Assembly (NCBI GenBank): GCA_013214025.1
Contig: JABSRN010000006.1
Location: forward strand, 1-64,000
Length of the DNA stretch: 64,000 bases
DNA from: Polyangiaceae bacterium
Lineage (GTDB): Bacteria > Myxococcota_A > Polyangia > Polyangiales > Polyangiaceae
Reading direction: 5' to 3'
In this document: positions 7,067-14,407 of the stretch, one piece after another
How the letters are laid out: each line of letters begins with the position of its first letter
Numbering within the stretch: the stretch's first letter is position 1
Made by a program: the position numbers and the translations under genes
The notes under the pieces: model-generated
Told to the model about the DNA's origin: nothing
Database searches by the model: none
Seen by the model: the letters and a program-made list of their open reading frames with translations, nothing else

Positions 7067-9469
7067 CTAGAGCGCGGGGATCACGGCTTCAGATGCTAAG
7101 GCTGGCGCTGGTGCTCTACTCGGATCCAGAGTCATCGCTAGCACCTCGTCGACTTTGGAGATGAACCGAATCTCCAGCAAGGACAGAATCTCGCGGGGAA
7201 CTGCCTCTAGGTCACGACGGTTTTGCTCCGGCAGCAACAATGTGCGGACCCCGGCCCGATGAGCCGCCAGGACGCGATCCTTCACATTCGTTACCCGAAG
7301 AACGTTTCCTCGTAGGGTGAGCTCTCCGGCCATGGCGACCCCTGGCAGCGTAGGAATTCCCAACATCAGCGAGGATGTCGCGACAAACATGGGGATTCCG
7401 AAGCTCGCGCCGTCCCGAATGCTGCCACCTCGGGGGACATGCAAATGCAAGTCAATATCCTTCAGCCACTTGGGGTCTAGCCCCAGCTTGGAGGCGCCGC
7501 TCCGCACCGTGGAGACCGCAGCCGCCGCGGACTCTTTCATGATGTCTTGGAGACTGCCGGTGACTAGGATTTTGCCCTTGCCTGGCATGCGTGTCGCCTC
7601 AATAAACACGACGTCACCTCCAGCGCCGGAGACTCCCAGTCCCATCGCTACCCCCGGTCTCAAGCTGCGTTCTGCTAGCTCCGGATGAAAGCGCCGAGTT
7701 CCGAGCACATCGTCGATATGCTCGGGCGTCGCCTTGAGCCCGGTGGGGCGCTCGCCCTCGGCCATCCGCACCGCGATATCCCGACAGATAGCGCCTATCT
7801 CTCGCTCCAGTCCACGCACGCCCGATTCATGGGTAAAGTGGTCGATGATCGTCGATACCCCGACCTCAGTGAACTCCAGTTGAGGTTCGCTGACGCCATT
7901 CTCCCGAAGCTGCTTGGGCACGAGGAACTGCATGGCGATGTTTAATTTTTCGGAGCGCGTGTACCCGGGCACATCGATAATTTCCATCCGATCCCGAAGG
8001 GGGCCGGGGATCTTGTGACGCTCATTCGCGGTGGCCAGGAACGTGATCTGGGACAGATCAAACGGCATCTCAATGTAGTGGTCAATGAAGGTATCGTTCT
8101 GCTCCGGATCCAGCACCTCCAACAGTGCACTCGAGGGGTCCCCTCGTTCGTCTGAGCCCATCTTATCGACTTCGTCGAGTACGAAGACAGGGTTACGAGT
8201 ACCGACCTTTTTTAGCGACTGAATGATCCGCCCCGGCAAGGCCCCCACGTAGGTGCGCCGATGTCCGCGGATCTCTGCCTCGTCTCTCACGCCGCCAAGT
8301 GCGATCCGTCGATATCGGCGGCCCATGGCACGCGCGATGCTGCGCCCGAGGGAGGTCTTGCCCACGCCCGGTGGACCCACGAACAGCAGGATCGGGCCCT
8401 TCTTGTCATCTCGTAATTGGCGGACGGCAGCGTATTCGACGATCCGTCGCTTGACACGCTCGAGACCATAGTGGTCCTCATCCAAACATTGCGCGACACG
8501 CTTAACATCAATCTGGTCGGGCGTGCTGCGGTCCCAGGGTAGGTCCGCCAGCCACTCCACATAGGTGTGGGCCACGTTGTACTCGGCGGATTGGGGCTGA
8601 ATGGAACGCAAACGGGATATTTGCTTGCGGGCCACCTTCTCAGCCTCGGTGGGCATCTCCGCACGAGCGACGCGATCTCGGAGCTCGTCGAGCTCGTCTT
8701 CATCGCCACCTTCGCCGAGTTCTTCCAAGATGGTTCGCATCTGCTGGCGCAGCACGTACTCACGTTGGGAACGCCCGATGTCCGTCTTCAGCTGTTCAGA
8801 GAGTTTTTCCTTGGCCTGCAATACGTCCAGCTGCTTCTCGACAACATTGAGTACCAATGCCACGCGCTCTTTGGAGGCGAGGGCCTCAAGGACACGCTGC
8901 CTTTGGCCGACCGGCGCGAACTCGTCGGGAAAGTTCGACGCGATCAAATCCGCCAGTGCCCCGGCCTCCAACACGTTGTCTAGAATGCCGCTGGTTTCCC
9001 GGGGAAGGTCCGGCATCAGACTCAGCACTCGCCGGGTGCGCTCACGAAGGCGTTGACTCAGTTCGTCTAGTTCTTCGCTGGGCGTCCGATCGTCATGCAG
9101 AGGTTCAGTGACCGCCCGCATGAAGGGCTCCAGGCCTACGCTCTTTTTTACCCGAAATCTGCCGAGACCGTTCAACACCACGCTGTAGTTGGATTTGCCG
9201 AGACGAATCACTTTGACGACTCGAGCGAGTGTGCCGATCTCGTAGAGGTCGTCGAAGTCAGGCTCAACGGTCTCGGGATCTCGTTGGGTGAGCACCCCGA
9301 CAATCGCCCGTTCTTTCTCGGATATTTCCTCGACGAGGCGAACGCTTCTAGGCCGCCCAACGTTGATCGGTACGACCGACATCGGAAACAACACCGAGTT
9401 CTTGAGCGGCAGGATGGGCACCTGAGCCAGCCCTGTCGGCGTTGACGGCGGGTTACTCTCCGAACTCAT
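7067..9469 (-). CDS. lon: Lon-type AAA+ protein (LonA architecture) with altered protease dyad
   Basis: An 800-residue protein of usual LonA length. The LON substrate-binding domain is at about 15-215 (LPLKNSVLFPMSVVPINVGR). The AAA+ module has Walker A GPPGVGKTS at 365-373 and Walker B FVLDEVDK around 429-436. The P domain is at about 600-795. In LonA the protease site reads PKDGPSAG with catalytic Ser, and the catalytic Lys (K722 in E. coli) lies 43 residues on, directly before (L/V)LAAHR. Here the Ser block is IRDGASFG (S689 kept), but the residue before VLAAHRAG is Arg (R732, codon 7274-7276), and PIGGLKEK has become RVTNVKDR. The ATPase should work; proteolysis is doubtful. It may be a second Lon paralogue beside a canonical one elsewhere. 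Confidence 0.9.
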   Translation of the reverse strand: MSSESNPPSTPTGLAQVPILPLKNSVLFPMSVVPINVGRPRSVRLVEEISEKERAIVGVLTQRDPETVEPDFDDLYEIGTLARVVKVIRLGKSNYSVVLNGLGRFRVKKSVGLEPFMRAVTEPLHDDRTPSEELDELSQRLRERTRRVLSLMPDLPRETSGILDNVLEAGALADLIASNFPDEFAPVGQRQRVLEALASKERVALVLNVVEKQLDVLQAKEKLSEQLKTDIGRSQREYVLRQQMRTILEELGEGGDEDELDELRDRVARAEMPTEAEKVARKQISRLRSIQPQSAEYNVAHTYVEWLADLPWDRSTPDQIDVKRVAQCLDEDHYGLERVKRRIVEYAAVRQLRDDKKGPILLFVGPPGVGKTSLGRSIARAMGRRYRRIALGGVRDEAEIRGHRRTYVGALPGRIIQSLKKVGTRNPVFVLDEVDKMGSDERGDPSSALLEVLDPEQNDTFIDHYIEMPFDLSQITFLATANERHKIPGPLRDRMEIIDVPGYTRSEKLNIAMQFLVPKQLRENGVSEPQLEFTEVGVSTIIDHFTHESGVRGLEREIGAICRDIAVRMAEGERPTGLKATPEHIDDVLGTRRFHPELAERSLRPGVAMGLGVSGAGGDVVFIEATRMPGKGKILVTGSLQDIMKESAAAAVSTVRSGASKLGLDPKWLKDIDLHLHVPRGGSIRDGASFGIPMFVATSSLMLGIPTLPGVAMAGELTLRGNVLRVTNVKDRVLAAHRAGVRTLLLPEQNRRDLEAVPREILSLLEIRFISKVDEVLAMTLDPSRAPAPALASEAVIPAL

Positions 9470-9710
9470 GGCTTGACATTAGTACGGAACGGCACCGAGT
9501 CCAGTATACGGGAAGCGCCCAACCATGGTTCTGTCCCGTCCGGCCGATGCCGTCCGGCCCGCGCGGTCGGATCCGCGACAAGCTGTTGCCGACGGGGGCT
9601 GATCGACGCTGAGCTCTCTCTACTGGGCTCGTCGACCGCATTTTGGCGTACCGGACTGACTTCCGGCCCATAAGTCGCTGGGGAACTGCTGGCATGCTAA
9701 GCCCCTGAGG

Positions 9711-10409
9711 GTGTCAAATACCTGGCGCTATCCGACCTCCTGGGGGGCCCTCCGCTATGCCGCGGCCTGCGGTCTCCTGGCGACAGCGTGTTGGAGTTGC
9801 GGGGGCGCAGCCAGCCTCGGGCCCCGGGAAACCGTCCAAGCGTACGCCCAAGCCCTGCGCTCCGGAGATAGCGAGGCGGCCTATGCGCTGTTGAGCGCGG
9901 AGGCGCGCAAAACGCTCACCTACAGCGCGTTCAAGAAGATCCTGGCGGAGAACCCGGACGAGGTTCGAGCCGTCGCCAACGCATTGCTCACGGAGGGCGG
10001 TCATCCCAGCGCTACAGCAACGCTCACCGCGACGGAGGGCGAGCCCTTGAAACTCGTCTACGAGAACGACCACTGGACCGTCGATCCCGCCGCCATCGAA
10101 ATCTACGGTCAATCGACCCCGGACGAAGCCATTCGGACCTTCGTCCGAGCCTTCGAAAACGGTCGCTTCGACGTTCTGATGCGCTTCGTGCCTGACGCCA
10201 AACGCGAGGGCTTGGACGCTAAAAAGCTAAAACTGGCTTGGACTGGCGATCAGAAAGACGAGCTAGAACGCTCGATTTCCGCGTTGAAGGCGGCTATTCC
10301 CGGAGGGAAGCTGCAGCGCCTAGGCGACCGAGCATCCCTGCGCTACGGAACGGGCAATACCGTCGAGCTGCTACGAGAAGCCGGCGTGTGGAAGATTGAG
10401 GAATTTTGA
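9711..10409 (+). CDS. Putative lipoprotein of unknown function upstream of hisB
   Basis: A 232-residue protein with a GTG start and a hydrophobic N-terminus that reaches a cysteine (LLATACWSCGG). The mature part holds two similar segments beginning ETVQAYAQALRSGDSEAAYA and EAIRTFVRAFENGRFDVLMR. Each opens like an NTF2/SnoaL-type small cone domain, so an internal duplication is likely. No catalytic motif is visible. Its stop is one base before the hisB ATG, so it is probably co-transcribed with hisBA-pgsA although its role is unrelated to histidine synthesis. The name of the family is not recognised. Confidence 0.75.
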   Translation: MSNTWRYPTSWGALRYAAACGLLATACWSCGGAASLGPRETVQAYAQALRSGDSEAAYALLSAEARKTLTYSAFKKILAENPDEVRAVANALLTEGGHPSATATLTATEGEPLKLVYENDHWTVDPAAIEIYGQSTPDEAIRTFVRAFENGRFDVLMRFVPDAKREGLDAKKLKLAWTGDQKDELERSISALKAAIPGGKLQRLGDRASLRYGTGNTVELLREAGVWKIEEF

Positions 10410-10410
10410 G

Positions 10411-10998
10411 ATGCGACGCGCCAAAGTCGAGCGGAAGACCAAAGAGACGGAAATATCGGTCAGCGTGAATCTGGACGGGACGGGCCGTTCCAAAATCCAG
10501 ACACCACTCCCGTTTCTGAGCCACATGTTGGAGCAGCTCTCGCGCCATGGGCTGATCGATCTTGAGGTCACTGCCACCGGCGACACAGAGATTGACGGGC
10601 ATCACACCACCGAGGACATCGGGATTGTGCTCGGCGCTGCGGTACTTGAGGCCCTCGGCGATCGTAAAGGGATCCGTCGCTACGGCGCCGCGACTCTCCC
10701 CATGGACGAGGCGCGCGCGACTGTCGCCATGGACCTATCCGGACGGCCGTTTTTCGTGTGGGAAGTACCCATCCCCAAGGCAAAACTCGGCGACTGGGAT
10801 AGCGAGCTGGCGGAAGTATTCTTCGAAGCCTTCGCTCGCAGCGCTAAGGCGAACTTGCACATGGTGCTGCACGCTGGGACCAACCTTCACCACTGCGTCG
10901 AGATCAACTTCAAGGCCTTTGCTCGGGCTCTCCGTCAAGCCGTTGAACTCGACCCCCGGGCTACCGGCATCCCCTCCACGAAGGGCTCCCTCGACTGA
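10411..10998 (+). CDS. hisB: Imidazoleglycerol-phosphate dehydratase HisB
   Basis: A 195-residue monofunctional HisB using the ATG at 10411; an in-frame TTG at 10396 lies inside the previous gene and is less likely. The enzyme converts imidazole-glycerol phosphate to imidazole-acetol phosphate, step six of histidine synthesis, in the cytoplasm. Diagnostic motifs are present: the Mn-binding GHHTTEDIGI, LPMDEARATVAMDLSGRP, and the second metal motif around GTNLHHCVEINFKAFARALR. The C-terminus ends STKGSLD, close to the usual STKGxL. The stop overlaps the hisA ATG by one base. There is no N-terminal histidinol-phosphatase fusion. Confidence 0.97.
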   Translation: MRRAKVERKTKETEISVSVNLDGTGRSKIQTPLPFLSHMLEQLSRHGLIDLEVTATGDTEIDGHHTTEDIGIVLGAAVLEALGDRKGIRRYGAATLPMDEARATVAMDLSGRPFFVWEVPIPKAKLGDWDSELAEVFFEAFARSAKANLHMVLHAGTNLHHCVEINFKAFARALRQAVELDPRATGIPSTKGSLD

Positions 10999-11720
10999 TG
11001 CGTGTCATTCCCGCAATCGATCTTCTCGACGGCCAAGCGGTACGTCTCAAGCAAGGTCTGTATGACCAGGTTACCACCTACGACCAGCGCCCCGGTGAAA
11101 TCGCCAAGGAATGGCGCCAGGTGGTCGACCGCCTGCATGTTGTCGATCTTGAGGGCGCGCGCGGCGGAAAACCGGCACAGGTCGATCTAGTCCGCGAAGT
11201 CGTGGAGGGATTCGGTGACGGCGTGCAAGTCGGCGGCGGGGTGCGAAATCTCGAGGCAGTGGAAGCCTATTTTTCATTGGGCGTAAGTCGAGTGGTGCTC
11301 GGCACAGCGGCCATCAAGAACCCAGAGTTCGTTCGGGAGGCGGCCAAGCTGTATCCTGACCGTGTAATCGTCGCCGTCGATGCGAAAGACGGCATGGTGG
11401 CAACCGAAGGCTGGCTGGACGTGTCCGAGATGACAGCAGTCGATCTCGCGCGCCAAATGGCAGACGTCCCCCTCGCTGGCGTGCTGTACACCGACATCGC
11501 ACGAGACGGCATGGAGGTCGGTCCGAACATTGAGGAAACCGCGCGCCTGGCTCGCGAAGGCGGCGTCCCCGTCATCGCCAGTGGCGGCGTCGGTACTCTC
11601 GCCCACCTTTCGGCTCTTGCCGCGACGGACGCTGACATCCAGTCAGTTATCGTCGGGCGGGCGCTTCACGAACGCCGCTTCACCCTCACCGAAGCCATCG
11701 CAGCCGCCGGACCCGTCTAG
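10998..11720 (+). CDS. hisA: Phosphoribosylformimino-5-aminoimidazole carboxamide ribotide isomerase HisA
   Basis: A 240-residue TIM-barrel enzyme of normal length, catalysing the Amadori isomerisation of ProFAR to PRFAR. The N-terminus has PAIDLLDGQAVRLKQG with the catalytic Asp in IDLLDG. The middle has VIVAVDAKDGMVATEGW with the second Asp, and the phosphate-binding segments include VQVGGGVRN and VIASGGVGT. It directly follows hisB with a one-base ATGA-type overlap. hisH, which often lies between hisB and hisA, is not in this window, so the pathway genes must be dispersed. Confidence 0.97.
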   Translation: MRVIPAIDLLDGQAVRLKQGLYDQVTTYDQRPGEIAKEWRQVVDRLHVVDLEGARGGKPAQVDLVREVVEGFGDGVQVGGGVRNLEAVEAYFSLGVSRVVLGTAAIKNPEFVREAAKLYPDRVIVAVDAKDGMVATEGWLDVSEMTAVDLARQMADVPLAGVLYTDIARDGMEVGPNIEETARLAREGGVPVIASGGVGTLAHLSALAATDADIQSVIVGRALHERRFTLTEAIAAAGPV

Positions 11721-11743
11721 GCCGCTCGTCACCTGAGTCCCTC

Positions 11744-12397
11744 TTGCCTGATCCGATCATCAAGCCGTCGCGAGAAGAACGGGTAGCGCGGCGTCGATCC
11801 CTGCGCGAGGACGCGTGGAATATTCCCAATCTGCTGACGATGGGGCGAATCGCCGTCATCCCATTGGTTCTGTGGTTGTTAGACCGCGGTTCCCCCAAAG
11901 ACTGCGTGTGGGCCGCCATCGTCTACTCATTGGCAGCTCTTACAGATCTGCTCGACGGTTACCTCGCCCGACGAATGGGAATCGTCAGCGTGCTCGGTAA
12001 GTTTCTCGACCCCTTAGCCGACAAGTTGCTCGTCATGTCGACGCTTATCTGGCTGATTCCCATGGGCAGAATGCCCGAGTGGGCAGTGATCCTCCTGCTG
12101 GGTCGAGAAATGGGCATCACCGGCTTGCGCTCCATCGCCAGTAGCGAAGGCGTCGTGATAGCCGCCGGCAGTGGTGGCAAACAGAAGACCGCACTCCAGA
12201 TGATCGGCATTCTTTGCCTGATGATCGGCTACCCCTACCCGATAAATCTCGGAATCATCGACCTAGGGGTCGTCGATCTTGTTCTGGTCGGGCGAATGCT
12301 CGTTTACATCTCCTTGGTGTACTCGATGACCAGCGCCTTTCAGTACCTGAGCACCTTTGCGGAAGCCGTCGAGGCCAAAGACCGCCGGACGAACTGA
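11744..12397 (+). CDS. pgsA: CDP-diacylglycerol--glycerol-3-phosphate 3-phosphatidyltransferase
   Basis: A 217-residue integral membrane enzyme with a TTG start at 11744. It carries the CDP-alcohol phosphotransferase signature LDGYLARRMG...LGKFLDPLADK (DGxxARxxxxxxxxGxxxDxxxD), which binds metal and CDP-diacylglycerol. About five to six transmembrane helices are predicted by eye. It makes phosphatidylglycerol phosphate, the precursor of phosphatidylglycerol and cardiolipin. It lies 23 bases after hisA, so it is probably in the same transcript. Other CDP-alcohol transferases share the motif; the N-terminal IPNLLTMGRIAVIPLVLWLL and length fit PgsA best. Confidence 0.9.
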   Translation: MPDPIIKPSREERVARRRSLREDAWNIPNLLTMGRIAVIPLVLWLLDRGSPKDCVWAAIVYSLAALTDLLDGYLARRMGIVSVLGKFLDPLADKLLVMSTLIWLIPMGRMPEWAVILLLGREMGITGLRSIASSEGVVIAAGSGGKQKTALQMIGILCLMIGYPYPINLGIIDLGVVDLVLVGRMLVYISLVYSMTSAFQYLSTFAEAVEAKDRRTN

Positions 12398-12484
12398 CGT
12401 CGCTGTGCGGTGAAATCGCTCTGTAATACGAGCTTTTGCCGGTCGGTAGACATAGGCCCCGGCGCCCTGCTACGACACGCCCAC

Positions 12485-12850
12485 ATGACTATTCGCCAAT
12501 TTCGCGCTGCCAGTTTCGCCACACTATTCCTGGTCCTAGCCTCCGGTTGTGGCGAACAAGAAGAAGGCGACCGCTGTGAAACCAACGCTGACTGCGCCTC
12601 TGGATTGCTCTGTGTCGATGTCAACGACGTGGACCTCTGCTGCCCCCAGACTGGCGCGACTGTCGACGCCTGTGTGGGCATGGGTCTGATCTCGACGAAC
12701 AACGGCGGTTCTGCTGGCTCCTCCGCTGCCCCTGCGGGCGGTACATCGAGCGGCGGAGCCGATGCCAGCGCCGCCGTTGACTCGGGAAGCGCTGCGGTCG
12801 ACGCCACCTCCAGCGATACGGGTACCAGCGCCGACTCGGCCGCAGAATAG
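12485..12850 (+). CDS. Small lipoprotein with cysteine motif and Ala/Ser/Gly-rich tail
   Basis: Using the ATG at 12485 gives 121 residues. The signal peptide ends at a lipobox-like LASGC. A Cys-rich segment (CETNADCASGLLCVDVNDVD followed by LCC) resembles the Dickkopf-like Cys repeats seen in other myxobacterial lipoproteins, including the large hydrolase at 14408-16972. The rest is low-complexity Gly/Ser/Ala/Asp, a typical surface tether. A longer frame from 12410 lacks a sensible signal peptide. It ends two bases before the FliQ/SctS-like gene. Function unknown. Confidence 0.7.
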   Translation: MTIRQFRAASFATLFLVLASGCGEQEEGDRCETNADCASGLLCVDVNDVDLCCPQTGATVDACVGMGLISTNNGGSAGSSAAPAGGTSSGGADASAAVDSGSAAVDATSSDTGTSADSAAE

Positions 12851-12852
12851 TC

Positions 12853-13101
12853 GTGGACGCCATCACTGAGCTGGGCCGTGACGCTCTCCTGTTGGCCGTA
12901 AAACTATCCCTTCCTGTGGCCGGCGCAGCAGCTCTCAGTGGAGCCTTGACTGCCCTGGTGCAAAACGTCAGTCAGGTCCACGATCCCTCGGTTAGCCACC
13001 TTCCTCGCTTGCTCGCCGTCACAGCCGTACTCCTCACCATGGGGCCGTGGATGGGCTCGGAGATCGTGAATTTTGCTCGTCAGATTTGGGCCATCGTTTG
13101 A
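12853..13101 (+). CDS. Orphan FliQ/SctS-like export-apparatus protein
   Basis: An 82-residue protein with a GTG start, two transmembrane helices and the family's hairpin layout: DALLLAVKLSLPVAGAAALS, then LTALVQNVSQVHDPSVSHLP, then LLAVTAVLLTMGPWMGSEIV. In FliQ/SctS the corresponding blocks are LSLPxL(L/V)xxLxVGL, QAxTQIxExTLxFxPKL and (A)GPWM. Its length (80-90 aa) also fits. FliQ/SctS subunits sit with FliP/R or SctR/T in the export gate of flagella and type III secretion. No other export gene is in this window; the neighbours are a lipoprotein and epmA. It may serve a gate encoded elsewhere. Confidence 0.8.
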   Translation: MDAITELGRDALLLAVKLSLPVAGAAALSGALTALVQNVSQVHDPSVSHLPRLLAVTAVLLTMGPWMGSEIVNFARQIWAIV

Positions 13102-13120
13102 ACAGCCTTGGCGCCCACGA

Positions 13121-14374
13121 GTGGATCGACGGCGAGTCTCGGTGACCCCGCAGTTGTCACCGTCAGAACTTGAAGCCGGCGTGCCCCGCCAGGGACTGCG
13201 GCTCACGGGACGGGTCGCGATAGACGGTTCCGAAGTTGAACTGACCGACGCCTACACCAGCGTGCCCATAAACTGGGACGGCGAGGCTACGCTGGGGGAT
13301 CTACTGATCGTCGCCGGGGACTACGATGGTAGCCATTTTTGCGTGCGAGAGATCTGTTATCGCCAAAGCGGTGGTGGTGCCGCCTCGATCCCTAACAACG
13401 CGGCTCATGGGATAAACAGTGAGGTAGCTCGTTTCACGACTGCCGGAGTAGGCCGAAGGCTGCGGGCCCGCGATCTCGCCCTTCGGAGCATCCGGCAATA
13501 TTTTCGGGATGAAGCTTTCGTAGAGGTACAGACGCCCGTCCGCGTGCCGTCGCCTGGCGTTGAAGTCTACGTTGAGGCCATCCCGAGTGGTGACAGCTAC
13601 CTGATCACCTCTCCCGAGCTACACATGAAACGGCTCTTGGTGGGCGGCCTGCCGAAGATCTACCAAGTGGCCCACGCCTCCCGGGCGGACGAACAAGGAG
13701 CTCAGCACGAGCCCGAGTTTTGTCTCATCGAGTGGTACCGCGCATTCGCCGGTCAAGAACACGTCATGGTCGACACCGAGGCACTGGTACGTCGAGTAGC
13801 CCAAGCCACCATTGAACCCCCAGATGCTGACTCGCTCCGCATCGTCTCCGATGGCCGGCAGATCGAACTCAACGCTCCCTTCGACCGGCTCACTGTCAGC
13901 GACGCATTCGCCAACTGGGCGGATACCCCCGACGTGGTCGCATTGGCAGCCGAGAATGAGGACCGCTATTTTGAACTGTTCGTTGAACGGATCGAACCGC
14001 GGCTGACCGAACTGAGGCGCCCCACCTTTTTGACAGAATATCCAGTGAGTCAGGCGTCGTTGGCGCGAGCTATCCCCGATCGCCCCGACTTTGCCGAACG
14101 TTTTGAGCTTTACATCGGCGGGGTTGAACTGTGTAACGGCTTTGGCGAACTGACGTGCCCCCGCGAACAACGCTCTCGAATGGAGGCTGACAATGTCGCG
14201 CGGGTGACGCAGGGCAAGGCCCCCTATCCAGTCGATGAGCGATTTCTCGGAGCGCTGGCTGAAGGCATGCCCCCATCTGGAGGAAACGCTCTGGGGTTCG
14301 ATCGGCTACTCGCACTCTGCCTGGGCGCTGACGACATCCAGTCTGTCTGCGCGTTCCCGAACAACTGGCGTTGA
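13121..14374 (+). CDS. epmA: EF-P lysine ligase EpmA (GenX/PoxA), class II aaRS-like
   Basis: From the GTG at 13121 this is 417 residues; a TTG at 13073 inside the previous gene and a GTG at 13142 are alternatives. The enzyme activates (R)-beta-lysine and attaches it to a conserved Lys of elongation factor P. Class II synthetase motifs are visible: TPVRVPSPGVEVYVEAI, motif 2 around HASRADEQGAQHEPEF and LIEWYRAF, the region GVELCNGFGELTCP, and motif 3 GGNALGFDRLLALCLG. About 95 residues before the catalytic core may form a small OB-like domain (LRLTGRVAIDGSEVELTDAY), which short EpmA enzymes lack. It is not LysRS because the full anticodon domain is missing. efp and epmB are not in the window. 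Confidence 0.88.
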   Translation: MDRRRVSVTPQLSPSELEAGVPRQGLRLTGRVAIDGSEVELTDAYTSVPINWDGEATLGDLLIVAGDYDGSHFCVREICYRQSGGGAASIPNNAAHGINSEVARFTTAGVGRRLRARDLALRSIRQYFRDEAFVEVQTPVRVPSPGVEVYVEAIPSGDSYLITSPELHMKRLLVGGLPKIYQVAHASRADEQGAQHEPEFCLIEWYRAFAGQEHVMVDTEALVRRVAQATIEPPDADSLRIVSDGRQIELNAPFDRLTVSDAFANWADTPDVVALAAENEDRYFELFVERIEPRLTELRRPTFLTEYPVSQASLARAIPDRPDFAERFELYIGGVELCNGFGELTCPREQRSRMEADNVARVTQGKAPYPVDERFLGALAEGMPPSGGNALGFDRLLALCLGADDIQSVCAFPNNWR

Positions 14375-14407
14375 CCTCAGCGACGCGAAATGCCCGCCGT
14401 CACCCGG

